DNA of 64,000 nt from Thozetella sp. PMI_491. Lineage: Eukaryota > Ascomycota > Sordariomycetes > Chaetosphaeriales > Chaetosphaeriaceae. Both the position numbers and the translations under genes were made by a program. Below are positions 54,738 through 64,000 of this stretch, one piece after another. The stretch spans positions 1,507,905 to 1,571,904 of the forward strand of contig MU270016.1 of the NCBI GenBank assembly GCA_021432635.1. Reading direction: 5' to 3'. Each line of letters starts with the position of its first letter. Positions within the stretch are counted from its first letter, which is position 1. The notes beneath the pieces are model-generated. The model saw nothing but the letters and a program-made list of their open reading frames with translations. It was not told the DNA's origin and searched no databases.

Positions 54738-56818
54738 CTATGTTTGTATGTTTGACAAGAGTTCTCCCGGTGGGGATGGATAGGTAATTGAAGCTTTGCT
54801 TTTGCGGGTAGACCACCACATCAAAACTGGTTGTGCGGTCAAGGTGACGGCTGCGCAGAGAACAGTAATTATCAAGAAATTCAGGAATTGGTTTGGAAAC
54901 GGGGTTAATCCCGCTTGCACAATTCCCGCCGCCAAAGCTGGCGGGGAAATGACATGCAGCTTGTCAAAAGACAGATGTCAGCAGCTTTAAATTCAAATCG
55001 CGGAGAGACCAACTTCTCACCATCGTAATGTTGACCTGCTGCAAGACAATAGCGCCCTCATTGCTTAGTATCGATAGATGTAGTTCGAGCTCCGTTAATT
55101 AGTCAAATGCTTTTGCTACGAGCCACCTTCCTTTATATGAACTTACTGAGTGTTTGAATCGATCGTATGTATCTCGAAGATGATGCAGATCTCGGTTGAG
55201 CTTTTGAAGTTCAGCAAATGATCTTTGGATCTCATAGAGTGGTATGCTAAAGTTCTGCGGCGTTCCGGCCGATGATGACGCGGTAAAAATACAGTGCGAT
55301 TGTAGAGAGTCGAAAGTCTCCCAGGCCTTGACAGTTTCGTCCAAGTTTTGCGTAAGTGCTTCCAGGACTACATTCACCTCGAGGGTCCAACTGTACGTCG
55401 CTGCAATTGTTGCTGAAGACCGACTTCGCTTTGGAAAAGTCGACAGAGAACCAGATGAGCCGAGTTCAACCTTTCGAATCTACATCAGTCGCCAATTAGC
55501 TCCTATTTTGATGGTGCTACTTTGTTAACAGTCACCAAAGGCAACTTTGGAAGAGCAGGAGGTAGTGAAAGTAGACCATAGACCATACCCATCCCTTCAT
55601 CCCACCATCAAGCCTGGTCACAACATTGCCCCACTCGCATGCAACTTTTCTAAGACGAGCTGCCAAAACTCGTAAGAAATATTCTCTTGGGTCCCAGATT
55701 GGCTTGTTCGCGTCATGATGCTCGCCATGTGATGCCAGGAGAGGGTCAGATCGCATGGGCTGGTTGTTGTCGAAGTTCTCGACATGATCTTGACTTTGAG
55801 AAGCATCGTCGAAGTAAGTGTCCACGCCAAGGCAGCCAGTCCATATGTAGTCGTTGTATCCCGTCAGTACACATGAAACACAGGCTTCATAGATACAGTC
55901 CTGGCCGCCGGCTTCTCGAGTTTTGTCTTTCATTAGGAAGCCTAGCGGCCAGGACTTCCGCAATCGCCGACCATTCGCCTTCCTCCGAGGGTCTTCGCGG
56001 CCAGGTCCAGTCCTCCATGCAAAATATGGTAGGTGAAATTCAAGCGAGAAGACGGCGAGCTTAGTCGGCTTTCCATCTGTTAGCTGTCTCTAGAGCAGGT
56101 TTAACTCAGAGAGTATTCTGGATCATATACCTTGATTCTCGCGTCGATTAAGGGGCGTAGTGCCAGGTGGTTAAAAAGAAATCCACTCATCGCCCACGAG
56201 AACTGGTTCGAGGCTGTTAGAACTAGTGCCCCTATTGTCCACGAATCTAGATTGGTGATATATCTTCGACAATGTCAACGGTCTATCCCACGGGAAAGGA
56301 GTCAACATCTCGGCCCACATACATCAGGCGTCTGTCCGCATCTGAGATCTCGCCACTCTCGGCCTCCCTACTTTCAGTGAAACGCTTGGTCGGAGTTAGC
56401 CTTCCTACAGGAATATATCTCCCCGAGCGAGTCCTACGGATATTACCTTCTGCTGGAGGGCCCATAAAAGCTCCAACGCACTCAAGGACCCACGGTGTGC
56501 GTTCACGCTTGCTTCTTGCGCTTCATAACTTCTCTCGTCTAGCCAGGCAGTTTTATTTGCAGGTTGAGTTGCTTGGTTCTGTGCCAGCTTCTTCAGGACG
56601 CTCTCGGGGCAAACTGCTTTCAGCAACTCAGCTCGATAAAATGCTGCCGGAGAATCATCGTCTATCTGCATGAAGAATTTAATTGTATCCGCTTCTGGGG
56701 CAACTCTTCTTCGGATTGCTTCTCGTGCTTTGTTTTCTGTTGTGTACCGGAGGTCGTGTCTCTGACCAAATCTTTCCTCCCAGTTAAAGGGTTGGGGCGC
56801 AACAGTACCAGCACTCAT
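54738..56818 (-). CDS. Multi-exon CorA-like membrane protein
   Basis: Exons 56818-56447, 56384-56323, 56263-56131, 56068-55589 and 55479-55147 join in phase. One or two further exons then reach the final hydrophobic exon ending at 54738; that part of the model is uncertain. Family features: ITNLDSWTIGALVLTASNQF, then FHLPYFAWRTG and RRKANGRRLRKSW, CIYEACVSCVLTGYNDYIW, and PIWDPREYFLRVL followed by a coiled helical region (EIQRSFAELQKLNRDLHHL). The final exon has two hydrophobic segments, FLIITVLCAAVTL and a preceding PPALAAGIVQAG, where fungal CorA-like proteins have their C-terminal hairpin. No GMN loop is seen, so ion transport is not assumed. It resembles the gene at 497-2291 in general plan but not closely in sequence. 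Confidence 0.72.
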
Positions 56819-58341
56819 TTTTCTTCACCGCTTCAACTGGCTGAGAGCAACGCGCCGGGTTTGGAGTCGTCGCGGAAACTATCGCGCGATGTCGTCGGAG
56901 AAATGGAAGCTATTCAGAATATAATAACAAAAATACTTGGCGCGAGATAGGGCTTTTTGAATTGTGAGGCTACAATATTGGTAGTTGCGTCAAGCCGCCT
57001 TGAATGGGTCTTGGATTTTGGTGCTAGCCTAGCATACTAGGGCTGATTTGGCATCGGATACCGCCTCACTATCTCGGGGCACAAAAAAAATCCTCGTGGC
57101 TTCTTTTGATTTGGTGGGATTAAAGAGTGGGTAGCCCCATCGCGGCCCAAAGCTGGGCACCTTTTTTTGGCTTTGATTCGCCGGGCACGTAGAACATGAG
57201 AGACCAAAGGAGGTAGTCCACGACATGAAATTGACCCACAAGGCTGCTCTCCAGCCCGTCGGGACATTGCCTTTGAACACGATGAAGCTCGTTCGTCCAT
57301 CTCTGAGCGAATAGCTTAAGAGCTGTCGGCTGGTCGTGCCAAGTGGCCGGCGTCCACTCCAACCAAAATTTCGAAGGAACGCAGCGTACGAAGCGCAGTG
57401 GCGGCTCTCGACGGTAATGAGAGGATAGGGAGAGATGCGCCCACTCCTCAAGAGTCGCGGCTTTTGTAGCTTCTTTGTTTTCAATTTCTCCTCCTCATTT
57501 CCTCTTAGACTACTAGAATTACTTGTCACTACCTGTCCCGCCGCTACAATATAGTACGAGGATTACAGCAGGCTTCGCACGGGGAGAGAGCAAGGGCGGT
57601 CACTGTCAAGAAGGTGTCCGTTGGCTCTACCTAGCGAGGCTTGACAACATGGTACGCCATACTGACCCCGCCCACTCCAGGCACCCGTCCAACTTTAACC
57701 AGGGTATTCGTAACTAGTCACCTAAAAAGGAGAAAGTGTACATTTGGGAGTGTGTATGTACCGCCTAGGCGTAGTGTTTGATACACATTCTTCCTCGATT
57801 ACCCTGACCAATGTTCACCTAGGTAGTGCGCGTGTGCATCGAACGAAATTCCTATAACACAAGAGAGTTGCACTGGATGCACTCACCCGCGATGCACCTA
57901 CTGCGTCATAGAAGGAATACGACCTCGACCCAACCGTCTCCATGTACCACGTACCGATACATCACAACTGTCCCCTTCAACGCAACTTTGCAATACTAGC
58001 CAGGTGACCAGCGAACGAGTACAGCCATCGCACAGGGCCGCCTCCGACTTCTACCACATTGTTACGTCTAGCTGTTCTTCTACAGAAAGCCTTTTGTCAC
58101 AGGCTTGCCCACACTCGGTGCAATTACTCCGCCCCACCATAGGATAAAGACTGGAGGAACAAGAAACTGTTCGACGACGATGAATGATGTCGCTTTTATC
58201 TATTGCGCAAGCACAGATTCCTGGTCAGCGTTATCCAGGGGGGGTGGAGGAGGTGGATCTGTGTGAAGGAAAGTGAGCAGTATAGATGCAGCTATATGTA
58301 GTAGTATGGTTTCGTCAAGTAAGGTGCTTGGTCTGCTCAAA
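56819..58341. other. Intergenic, about 1.5 kb
   Basis: Minus-strand frames at 57029-57529 and 57120-57362 overlap each other and show no domain; they are not claimed as genes. Nothing else is seen. Confidence 0.4.
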
Positions 58342-58690
58342 TCACCCCTCGAATTGTAGCAGGATCGCGTACACTCTCATAATGATAGCGAGGGTCGTAT
58401 TAGCAGCCAAAAGAGCAATTCTATCGAATCCGGAAGTGGTAAGACAGCCACCGCCCCTCCCAAGACCGCAAGTATAGCGCCCGAATTCTGCACCGCATCT
58501 GTCAAGCCTCGCCTGACCATCTTTCCCACTTGGTCCTTCCAACCTGACGTCACATTGACGTGCAGGAATGGTTCATTGGGGACGGGCTTGTTGAGGAACG
58601 GGCACAGTGGTTCCCACCCATCTTCAGCCTCCCACTCAAGCAACCGTTCTTTGGGCACGAGACTATTCTTTAACGCTAAGAAGGTGGGGC
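58342..58690 (-). pseudogene. 3' fragment of a sulfotransferase-like (Sulfotransfer_4 type) gene
   Basis: The minus-strand frame reads VPKERLLEWEAEDGWEPLC, then FLNKPVPNEPFLHVN, which is the C-terminal signature of a fungal P-loop family related to sulfotransferases. The frame opens only at about 58690. Upstream there is AT-rich unrelated sequence and no P-loop exon, so about two thirds of the gene is missing. It ends in a hydrophobic tail (AILAVLGGAVAVL), as in some full-length members. Best read as a truncated remnant, unless distant upstream exons exist. Confidence 0.5.
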
Positions 58691-58857
58691 TACAGGTATA
58701 TTAGTTAATTCTGTCTTTCCTAACGGTCTACCAGCTTTTAAGCGCCTAGTAGTCTAATACAGCCCTGATCATGCTCATCTATAAGCGTCTTATAGATTTA
58801 GATAGCAGCCCGAACCTAGCCCCTTACGTTCGTCTGTAAGCACCGGGGCTGGGTTAG

Positions 58858-59262
58858 ATGCCGGGCCCCGGCCGTTACTCAAGCCGACTAGAGCGGGTCT
58901 CCGCCGTAGCGCGTAGCTGCCAACTTAAGCGGCCTCCCAGCCTCGTTCCCAAACCGCCCCAGCCAGATGCCCGGGGGCGCAAATTAAGCACTATAAACAC
59001 CCGGCGGGATCCGCCGTTGGGTTGGAAACGTATCAAGCTTGAAGATGACCCTAATGAGGAGGCCGAGCTTGTATCTAACCCCCTTTCCCTCCTGGTTTAT
59101 CTAAACCAGGGTCTTGGATATATTGGCGGTGAGCGAAAGTCGCCAGAGGAACGGAAAATCTGGTACTGTCGACCTACGAAGAGGAATGACCATTGGGACG
59201 ATTACTATCTGGAGTTAAAGGAACGTGCCGAGCAGCTTGGCCAGCCTATTGTATGTCGTTAA
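58858..59262 (+). CDS. Hypothetical basic protein, weak
   Basis: A 134-codon frame starting with ATG. The first half is Arg/Pro/Ser-rich, the second half more protein-like and charged (EERKIWYCRPTKRNDHWDDY). No domain is recognised and no homologue known. It may derive from a repeat. Confidence 0.25.
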   Translation: MPGPGRYSSRLERVSAVARSCQLKRPPSLVPKPPQPDARGRKLSTINTRRDPPLGWKRIKLEDDPNEEAELVSNPLSLLVYLNQGLGYIGGERKSPEERKIWYCRPTKRNDHWDDYYLELKERAEQLGQPIVCR

Positions 59263-60262
59263 CGATAAGAGATGTAAGTATGTAAACTGTCTACTGTGAA
59301 TCATTTTAGAAACCATGTTTATTTGGTCCACTAAACCACACTTCGGACAGATGAGCAGGTTCAGCAGAGGCGGGCTGAGAAGGTGAAGCTTAGGCACCCA
59401 TAAAACTGTTGATATATGTGTTCCCCAGGTATGCAAGGCCTCGACTAGGCGGCGAAGAGTTAATTGATATGTATAGTAGCTACGGATATATACGTCATTA
59501 ACCCTATCTAGTGGTTTCTTTTACTCAGCATCACTCATATCTTGCATTGTAATGCCGCTGGTTTGCCTTGAAGAACGAAAGGCTTCTTTTTCCGTGCCTT
59601 CTCTCCGCCTATGGCATTAATCACAGGCCACAGCGCCACGAAAGCCCCCCCGCCCCATACCACACACCCATCTCCCACACCTTAATGAGATTGGCCTCAA
59701 CTGAGCCAATGACGCCACACTTTCAAGTCTCCACCTAAGCTGAATTGCCAAATTACAAGACTCATTTTGAAAGGTTTTCGACGGCCCGCGAGGGCCCGAT
59801 CTCCTGTCCTCTTTAGAGCTAAGAAATTCATTCTCATTTCAATTCTACCTTTCAATCCAGGGTAATAACTCGGCTTTCCGCCTCTTCCAACAGTGTTCTA
59901 GCGGCTTGGTTGTTTCGCATGTCAAAGTGATCAAAATAACCCAGCTTCTTAGCAGTCCCTCTTGCTGGCGTACAGGAATAACCGTGATGCCTACGAATGC
60001 ATTCTTATTTCTCTTGGCCGTACCAAGAAACAAATATTGCACCACGTCCAACAGTGCCTCGTCAGAGGTAATGTCCTACAATCTCTGAGCTAGAACATTC
60101 CGAAAATTTGCTGTCGTGATTGACATACAACTCAACGCAATCTTCCTCGGATCGTCGTTAGTTAATGGTACCATTGACGCCTGTACGTCGGCTAGGACTG
60201 AAGATAACCCTGGAGTCCGGACTAGCCCAACTCCAGCTCGGCGCTCTCGCTGACCTTCCAAG

Positions 60263-60790
60263 ATGCGAACCGTAATTGTCATCCGAACTGAAAGTATACC
60301 AGGTGAGGAGCTCTATAAAACAGCGTCATCACACCCCGAAGAAATAGTCATCCTGTCATGTTTGCTTCAGTTCATTTGCAACACCAGCCAGTGCGTTCAG
60401 CCTATCTTCCTAGTCAAAAAGCCTGCGCCCGCTATAGTGATACACTATGCTCTACTACTACTTTCCGACTCTGAGCTGTCCAGCTTTTGCCTCTCTGAAG
60501 ACCATCGTGGAATATCTATAGAGCCAGACACTTTAACAGCAGGTCATACTCAAGGCAGCTTTGGGCCAACGTTATGCACTGCTTCGTTTAGCAGTGCCAA
60601 ATCAACTCCTGTGTTGAGTAGACTAGGAGGCGCGGAGACAAAAGAAACTCTTGCAGTGTCGAGCCTCGACTATCCAGAGGATCGGGTGGGCAGCCGTAAA
60701 ATCTGTGCAAAACGAAAACCGTGCTCTCGTTCCCGCCAGATACTTGAAACTGGAGTTTGCATGATGGCGGTGGAGCTCGATTCCGTCTAA
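60263..60790 (+). CDS. Hypothetical protein, weak
   Basis: A 175-codon frame starting with ATG and without a recognised domain. Composition is ordinary, Ser/Thr/Leu-rich, with a hydrophobic stretch (IVIHYALLLLSDSEL). Retained only for its length; it may be chance. Confidence 0.22.
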   Translation: MRTVIVIRTESIPGEELYKTASSHPEEIVILSCLLQFICNTSQCVQPIFLVKKPAPAIVIHYALLLLSDSELSSFCLSEDHRGISIEPDTLTAGHTQGSFGPTLCTASFSSAKSTPVLSRLGGAETKETLAVSSLDYPEDRVGSRKICAKRKPCSRSRQILETGVCMMAVELDSV

Positions 60791-61286
60791 GGAACCCTTC
60801 CGAGGACCACCAGGCTGCGGAATGACGAGATTCGCCATTTATAACAGAGAGACTAAATTCTGACCGTACCCAGCATCTAGCCTATCCAGAAGGGGGAGAG
60901 CGAGATATGCATGTGGGTCTTGTCTCAGCACCAAAACTGTGCAGAATACCTAATTGCTCCCCTTCTTCGTCAGGCTATAACCCCTGGAAATAGCGGGTAA
61001 GAACCCCGTCGTTGTCAAGGCGCCTCAACCCCATTGCGAGCGGACGGCTTTCCGGGACGACGACACTGCCCACTTGGAATGTAACGGTAGCTTCTTAACG
61101 CAACATTGCCATAAAGACCTGATAAAGTGTGGCCCTGTATTATGTTCCAGATAATATACGCAATCGATAATAAATATCGTTATTCCTGCTGGGGCTGCTT
61201 TCCCGCAGAGTTGACAGCGCGGGATGCCCAGTACCTGGACTGGGCAGCTTCCAACGGCCAGCATTAGTATAAACTACAGAACTAGA

Positions 61287-62795
61287 TTAATCGGACTTCG
61301 TCTTGTCCCCAAGCCCAAAGATCGACCCGATACCCCTGGTAATCGTCTGATACCACGTTAAGGGTGGGGGCTGTTGCTTGCCGTATTTCCAAGGGCTGTC
61401 GCCGCTTTTCTCGTGCTCGAACGGCACGAAGTCGAGAATTGGCGACTCTAACACCATAGGTTTCATGAATATCCACTGGAGTAAGGGACGTATCATCGGA
61501 TCCACGTATCGGGAAAGGAACCAGTCGGACCACGTGTCGTAAGTGAGCTTCTTCATCTCCGAGTTCCCAATGTACAGAAAGATGCCTGCTCGTTCTTGCT
61601 GCTCCGCCTGGTAGGCCTTGAAGGCAGCCGTAAGTGCTTCTGTATCCGGATCAGGGTCAGTCTGAAGCAACGCATGGAGTTTGTTTGTCAGGACGACGGC
61701 CGCTTCCGCGCCCACCACGACACCTGCTCCAATGTTCGGAGTTGGCTGTCTACCGTCAGCATCTGCTTTCCTAGTATCTGGGCCGATCGGCCGTCTTACC
61801 TTGTGGTTAGCGTCGCCCACCATCACTACGCGGTCCCAGTGCCATGCCTTTGCCATCCCTTGATTCAGCCTCGTAAGCCCTGTCGCAATCCGACCTTCCC
61901 AGAGTTGCCGGAACGTCAAATCTTTGTACACCTTCTCGTCCAAGATATCTCTCCAAAATTCCTCCTCGTCTTGTTCTGAATAGGTCTTCTTCTCCTGGGT
62001 CTCTGGGATGCGCTTGTAGACAAGCCAGATAGCTTGTTCGTCGTTATGGTTCCCTATATTGCACGCCCAACCATTGTCGTGTCTATCGAGCATGGTGTTC
62101 TTAGGTAGGCCTGCAAGAACCTTGCCCCTCCCATACGCGCAAAGGTACTGCGCCTTCCAGAAGCTGTCTTCCACGGCACCCGGTGGTGCAGCCTTGGCTA
62201 TGCATTGCCGCACGGTGCTCCAGACGCCGTCGACTCCGATCAAAATGGACCCTTCCTCAGAAGTTCCATCGTCGAACCGGACAACCACGCCGTCTTTTTG
62301 AGTGGTAATGTCCGAAACGCGCTTGCTTGTCTTGATCTTCTTTTCGGCGTCTGGGAGCTTCCGATAAAGAGCCTCTAGGAAGGCGCCACGCTCATAGGCC
62401 GCCAATGAATAACCAAATCTGCGCAGAAAACAAGACGAATTAGCCTCGCTCTTGGTGACGGCGATCGCAGTCCCTCTAGGCGCTAGAGGGGTAAAGCATG
62501 GAGCCTACGCTTTAACGCCTCCTGGAGAATACCACCCGGCCGGCCGGCCATTCTCGAGGACAGTTTCCATTCTAGTGACATCCATTGCCAGTGGACTAAG
62601 GGTTTCCAGCAGTCCCAGCTGGTCAAGAATTCGCTCACCGTGCGGCCACATGGTGAGGCCAGCACCGGTCCAGGTGCTAACATGGTCGCGCTTCTCGACG
62701 AGGATGAAGTCGATGCCCGCCAGAGTCAGGGCATGCGCCACAACCATGCCCACAGGGCCACCGCCAACGATGATGGCCTTGAATTTGGCCATCAT
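61287..62795 (-). CDS. FAD-dependent monooxygenase (PaxM/PHBH-like group)
   Basis: Exons 62795-62509, 62418-61800 and 61745-61287 join in phase to about 454 aa. Start: the first of two adjacent Met codons, directly before the Rossmann strand. Motifs: AIIVGGGPVGM (GxGxxG, FAD binding), VEKRDH after the second strand, LIGVDGVWSTVR (DG motif), and VVMVGDANHKPTPNIGAG (GD motif) rebuilt across intron 2. The C-terminal region has hydrophobic helices. This group performs hydroxylation or epoxidation in meroterpenoid, indole-diterpene and related pathways using NAD(P)H and O2. The substrate is unknown. A dehydrogenase gene follows at the window edge on the same strand, consistent with a biosynthetic locus beyond 64 kb. 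Confidence 0.92.
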
Positions 62796-63894
62796 GAGCG
62801 AGGAGGAGTCGGGCAAGGGGCAAGGGTAGCTCGAGGCAAAGCCCTTCAGCTGGCCTCTTCACGGATTGAAGTTTGTCCAAAAGTTGGCTCGGTCTCACGT
62901 TGCGCGACGTAGCTGCGACGAGCGGCTTGAAAGGCTAGTTATACTCTGGCTGCGCCCCTGTTGGTGGACCCAGCAGAAAGATTGGGCGCAGGAAGTACCT
63001 AGCTAGCTCGTCGGCCCCCCCTGGGCCCATTTATGGCTGGCAGGGACAGGCTTAGGTACGTACTCCGTACTGTCGGGCTTTTCCAGTGGCCAAGCAAGCC
63101 AAGGAGCAAGGCACGGTGCTCCTGTACAGTGCTGCCGAACTAGCCAATGAACACTGTCCCACCTTGAATCTAGCGCATCTCCTGCTTACCTGGCCGCAGC
63201 GGAGCATATGGAACGACACGGTACACCCAGTCACAACGTCGGCTTTAGTCTAATTCACCGCCCAAGTCATCGGAGATGACGGACCTGCCGCACTAATTTG
63301 CGTCTCTGCAAGATACTTAATCTTGGACCTCCCTATCGGGCACTTCGCCTTCGCAAGAGGCAGGTGATGCAATTAGGGATATCTGCGCCACGCGATCCAG
63401 TGGAATGGCACATAGATTCTGCTAACCGAATACGCGGTCCGGGAAGACCTGATCCCTGTCATCCTCCTCTTGGCGCCCTCGGTTTCTCCCACGAGCATGA
63501 GAGAATTGTTATTCTCCATGGGACTTTTGGTTCCTATAGGGGCCAGGGACGATATGCATTAGATCACTCATATACTACGCCAATTCCATGTATGGTTAGT
63601 TCCCAGAGGCTAGCTAGCAACCGTGCTAACGCGCCAATGGTTGTGACGTCGGCCGTTTCCATTGACCCATAGCCGAACGATGGGCGACGAGTGATCCCCC
63701 ACTGAAGCCCTGGCGGGATAGCAAAGCCATGCTGCCAATGCAGTCTTGCACCAACGGCATGTCTTGGTACGGTGTTCTCGACGATCAAGGCCCAGGATCA
63801 ACAGCCGGCAAGTAGCTTTCTCCTTAATCGATTTGGAGCTCCCGGTCTCGCGAAATTATTCTCCTGGCCCAAACAGGGCATACCGCGGTAGTGC
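62796..63894. other. Intergenic, about 1.1 kb
   Basis: No supported gene; promoter of the monooxygenase and 3' flank of the SDR gene. Confidence 0.5.
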
Positions 63895-64000
63895 CTAGTT
63901 GCCAGTAATTCCACCGCTCACGGAAATCGTCTGCCCCGTAATCCACCTACTCTTCTCGGATGCAAGGAGAAGTACCGCATCGGCAATGTCGTCCACCGTG
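63895..64000 (-). CDS. Short-chain dehydrogenase/reductase, 3' end only
   Basis: The minus-strand frame entering from the window edge encodes the last 34 residues of a classical SDR: VDDIADAVLLLASEKSRWIT followed by GQTISVSGG and a stop at 63897-63895. This C-terminal pattern (residues lining the dimer interface, G-Q-x-I-x-V-x-G-G) is diagnostic of FabG-type SDRs. The start, cofactor motif and active site lie outside the window. Co-orientation with the FAD monooxygenase suggests joint function, inferred from position. Confidence 0.85.
   Translation of the reverse strand, partial: TVDDIADAVLLLASEKSRWITGQTISVSGGITGN

Larger units (their letters stand above)
58691..61286. other. Gene-poor stretch with two weak frames
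   Basis: About 2.6 kb. It contains the hypothetical frames at 58858-59262 and 60263-60790 listed separately. The rest is without coding signal. Confidence 0.4.

Noticed and set aside
57029-57529. Overlapping minus-strand frames near 57.0-57.5 kb
   Set aside because: Two different frames look equally open; neither has a motif or clean splice sites, so no gene is claimed.
1-64000. CRISPR arrays, bacterial operons, ribosome-binding sites
   Set aside because: The sequence is eukaryotic; no regularly spaced direct repeats or polycistronic arrangement are present.

Overview
The window looks like the nuclear genome of a filamentous ascomycete (Pezizomycotina, probably Sordariomycetes). Genes are split by 45-110 bp GT-AG introns with CTAAC-like branch sites. 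The families present are typical of that group: HET incompatibility proteins, a WOPR regulator, a Zn2Cys6 factor, RTA1, SAT4-type rhodopsin-domain and DUF7703-type membrane proteins, a cutinase and an FAD monooxygenase. No species can be named. Gene models were assembled by eye: splice sites were chosen so that reading phase and family motifs carry across each junction.

Left part (0.5-16 kb): a CorA-like membrane protein, a signal-anchored glycosyltransferase-like protein, a rhodopsin-domain membrane protein, a HET protein, a proline iminopeptidase, a putative GPI-anchored protein, an unknown soluble protein and an RTA1 protein. Middle part (16.9-33 kb): a dynamin/Mx-like GTPase followed by an FG-repeat reading frame that may be its C-terminal tail; a small secreted protein with two tandem 8-cysteine modules whose spacing resembles CS-alpha-beta defensins; a wax-synthase-type acyltransferase cut by an in-frame TGA; a hairpin-forming repeat cluster beside an interrupted tRNA-Leu(CAA); a protein with a fungal STAND-type N-terminus; a second HET protein; a small protein kinase; and a cutinase. 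Several of these families are linked to self/non-self recognition or antagonism, so the stretch can be read as a defence-like accessory island. That reading is inference.

Right part (34-64 kb): two paralogous SDR-type ketoreductases about 16 kb apart, a carboxylesterase with an altered oxyanion region, an AT-rich stretch with an LTR-like fossil, a seven-helix membrane protein, a Sge1/Ryp1-type WOPR regulator with long flanks, a Zn2Cys6 factor whose first two cysteines could not be found, a second multi-exon CorA-like protein, a sulfotransferase-like 3' fragment, and at the right edge an FAD monooxygenase near the 3' end of an SDR gene. The last two may be the margin of a secondary-metabolite locus. 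Gene density is low, and several intergenic stretches exceed 1 kb.
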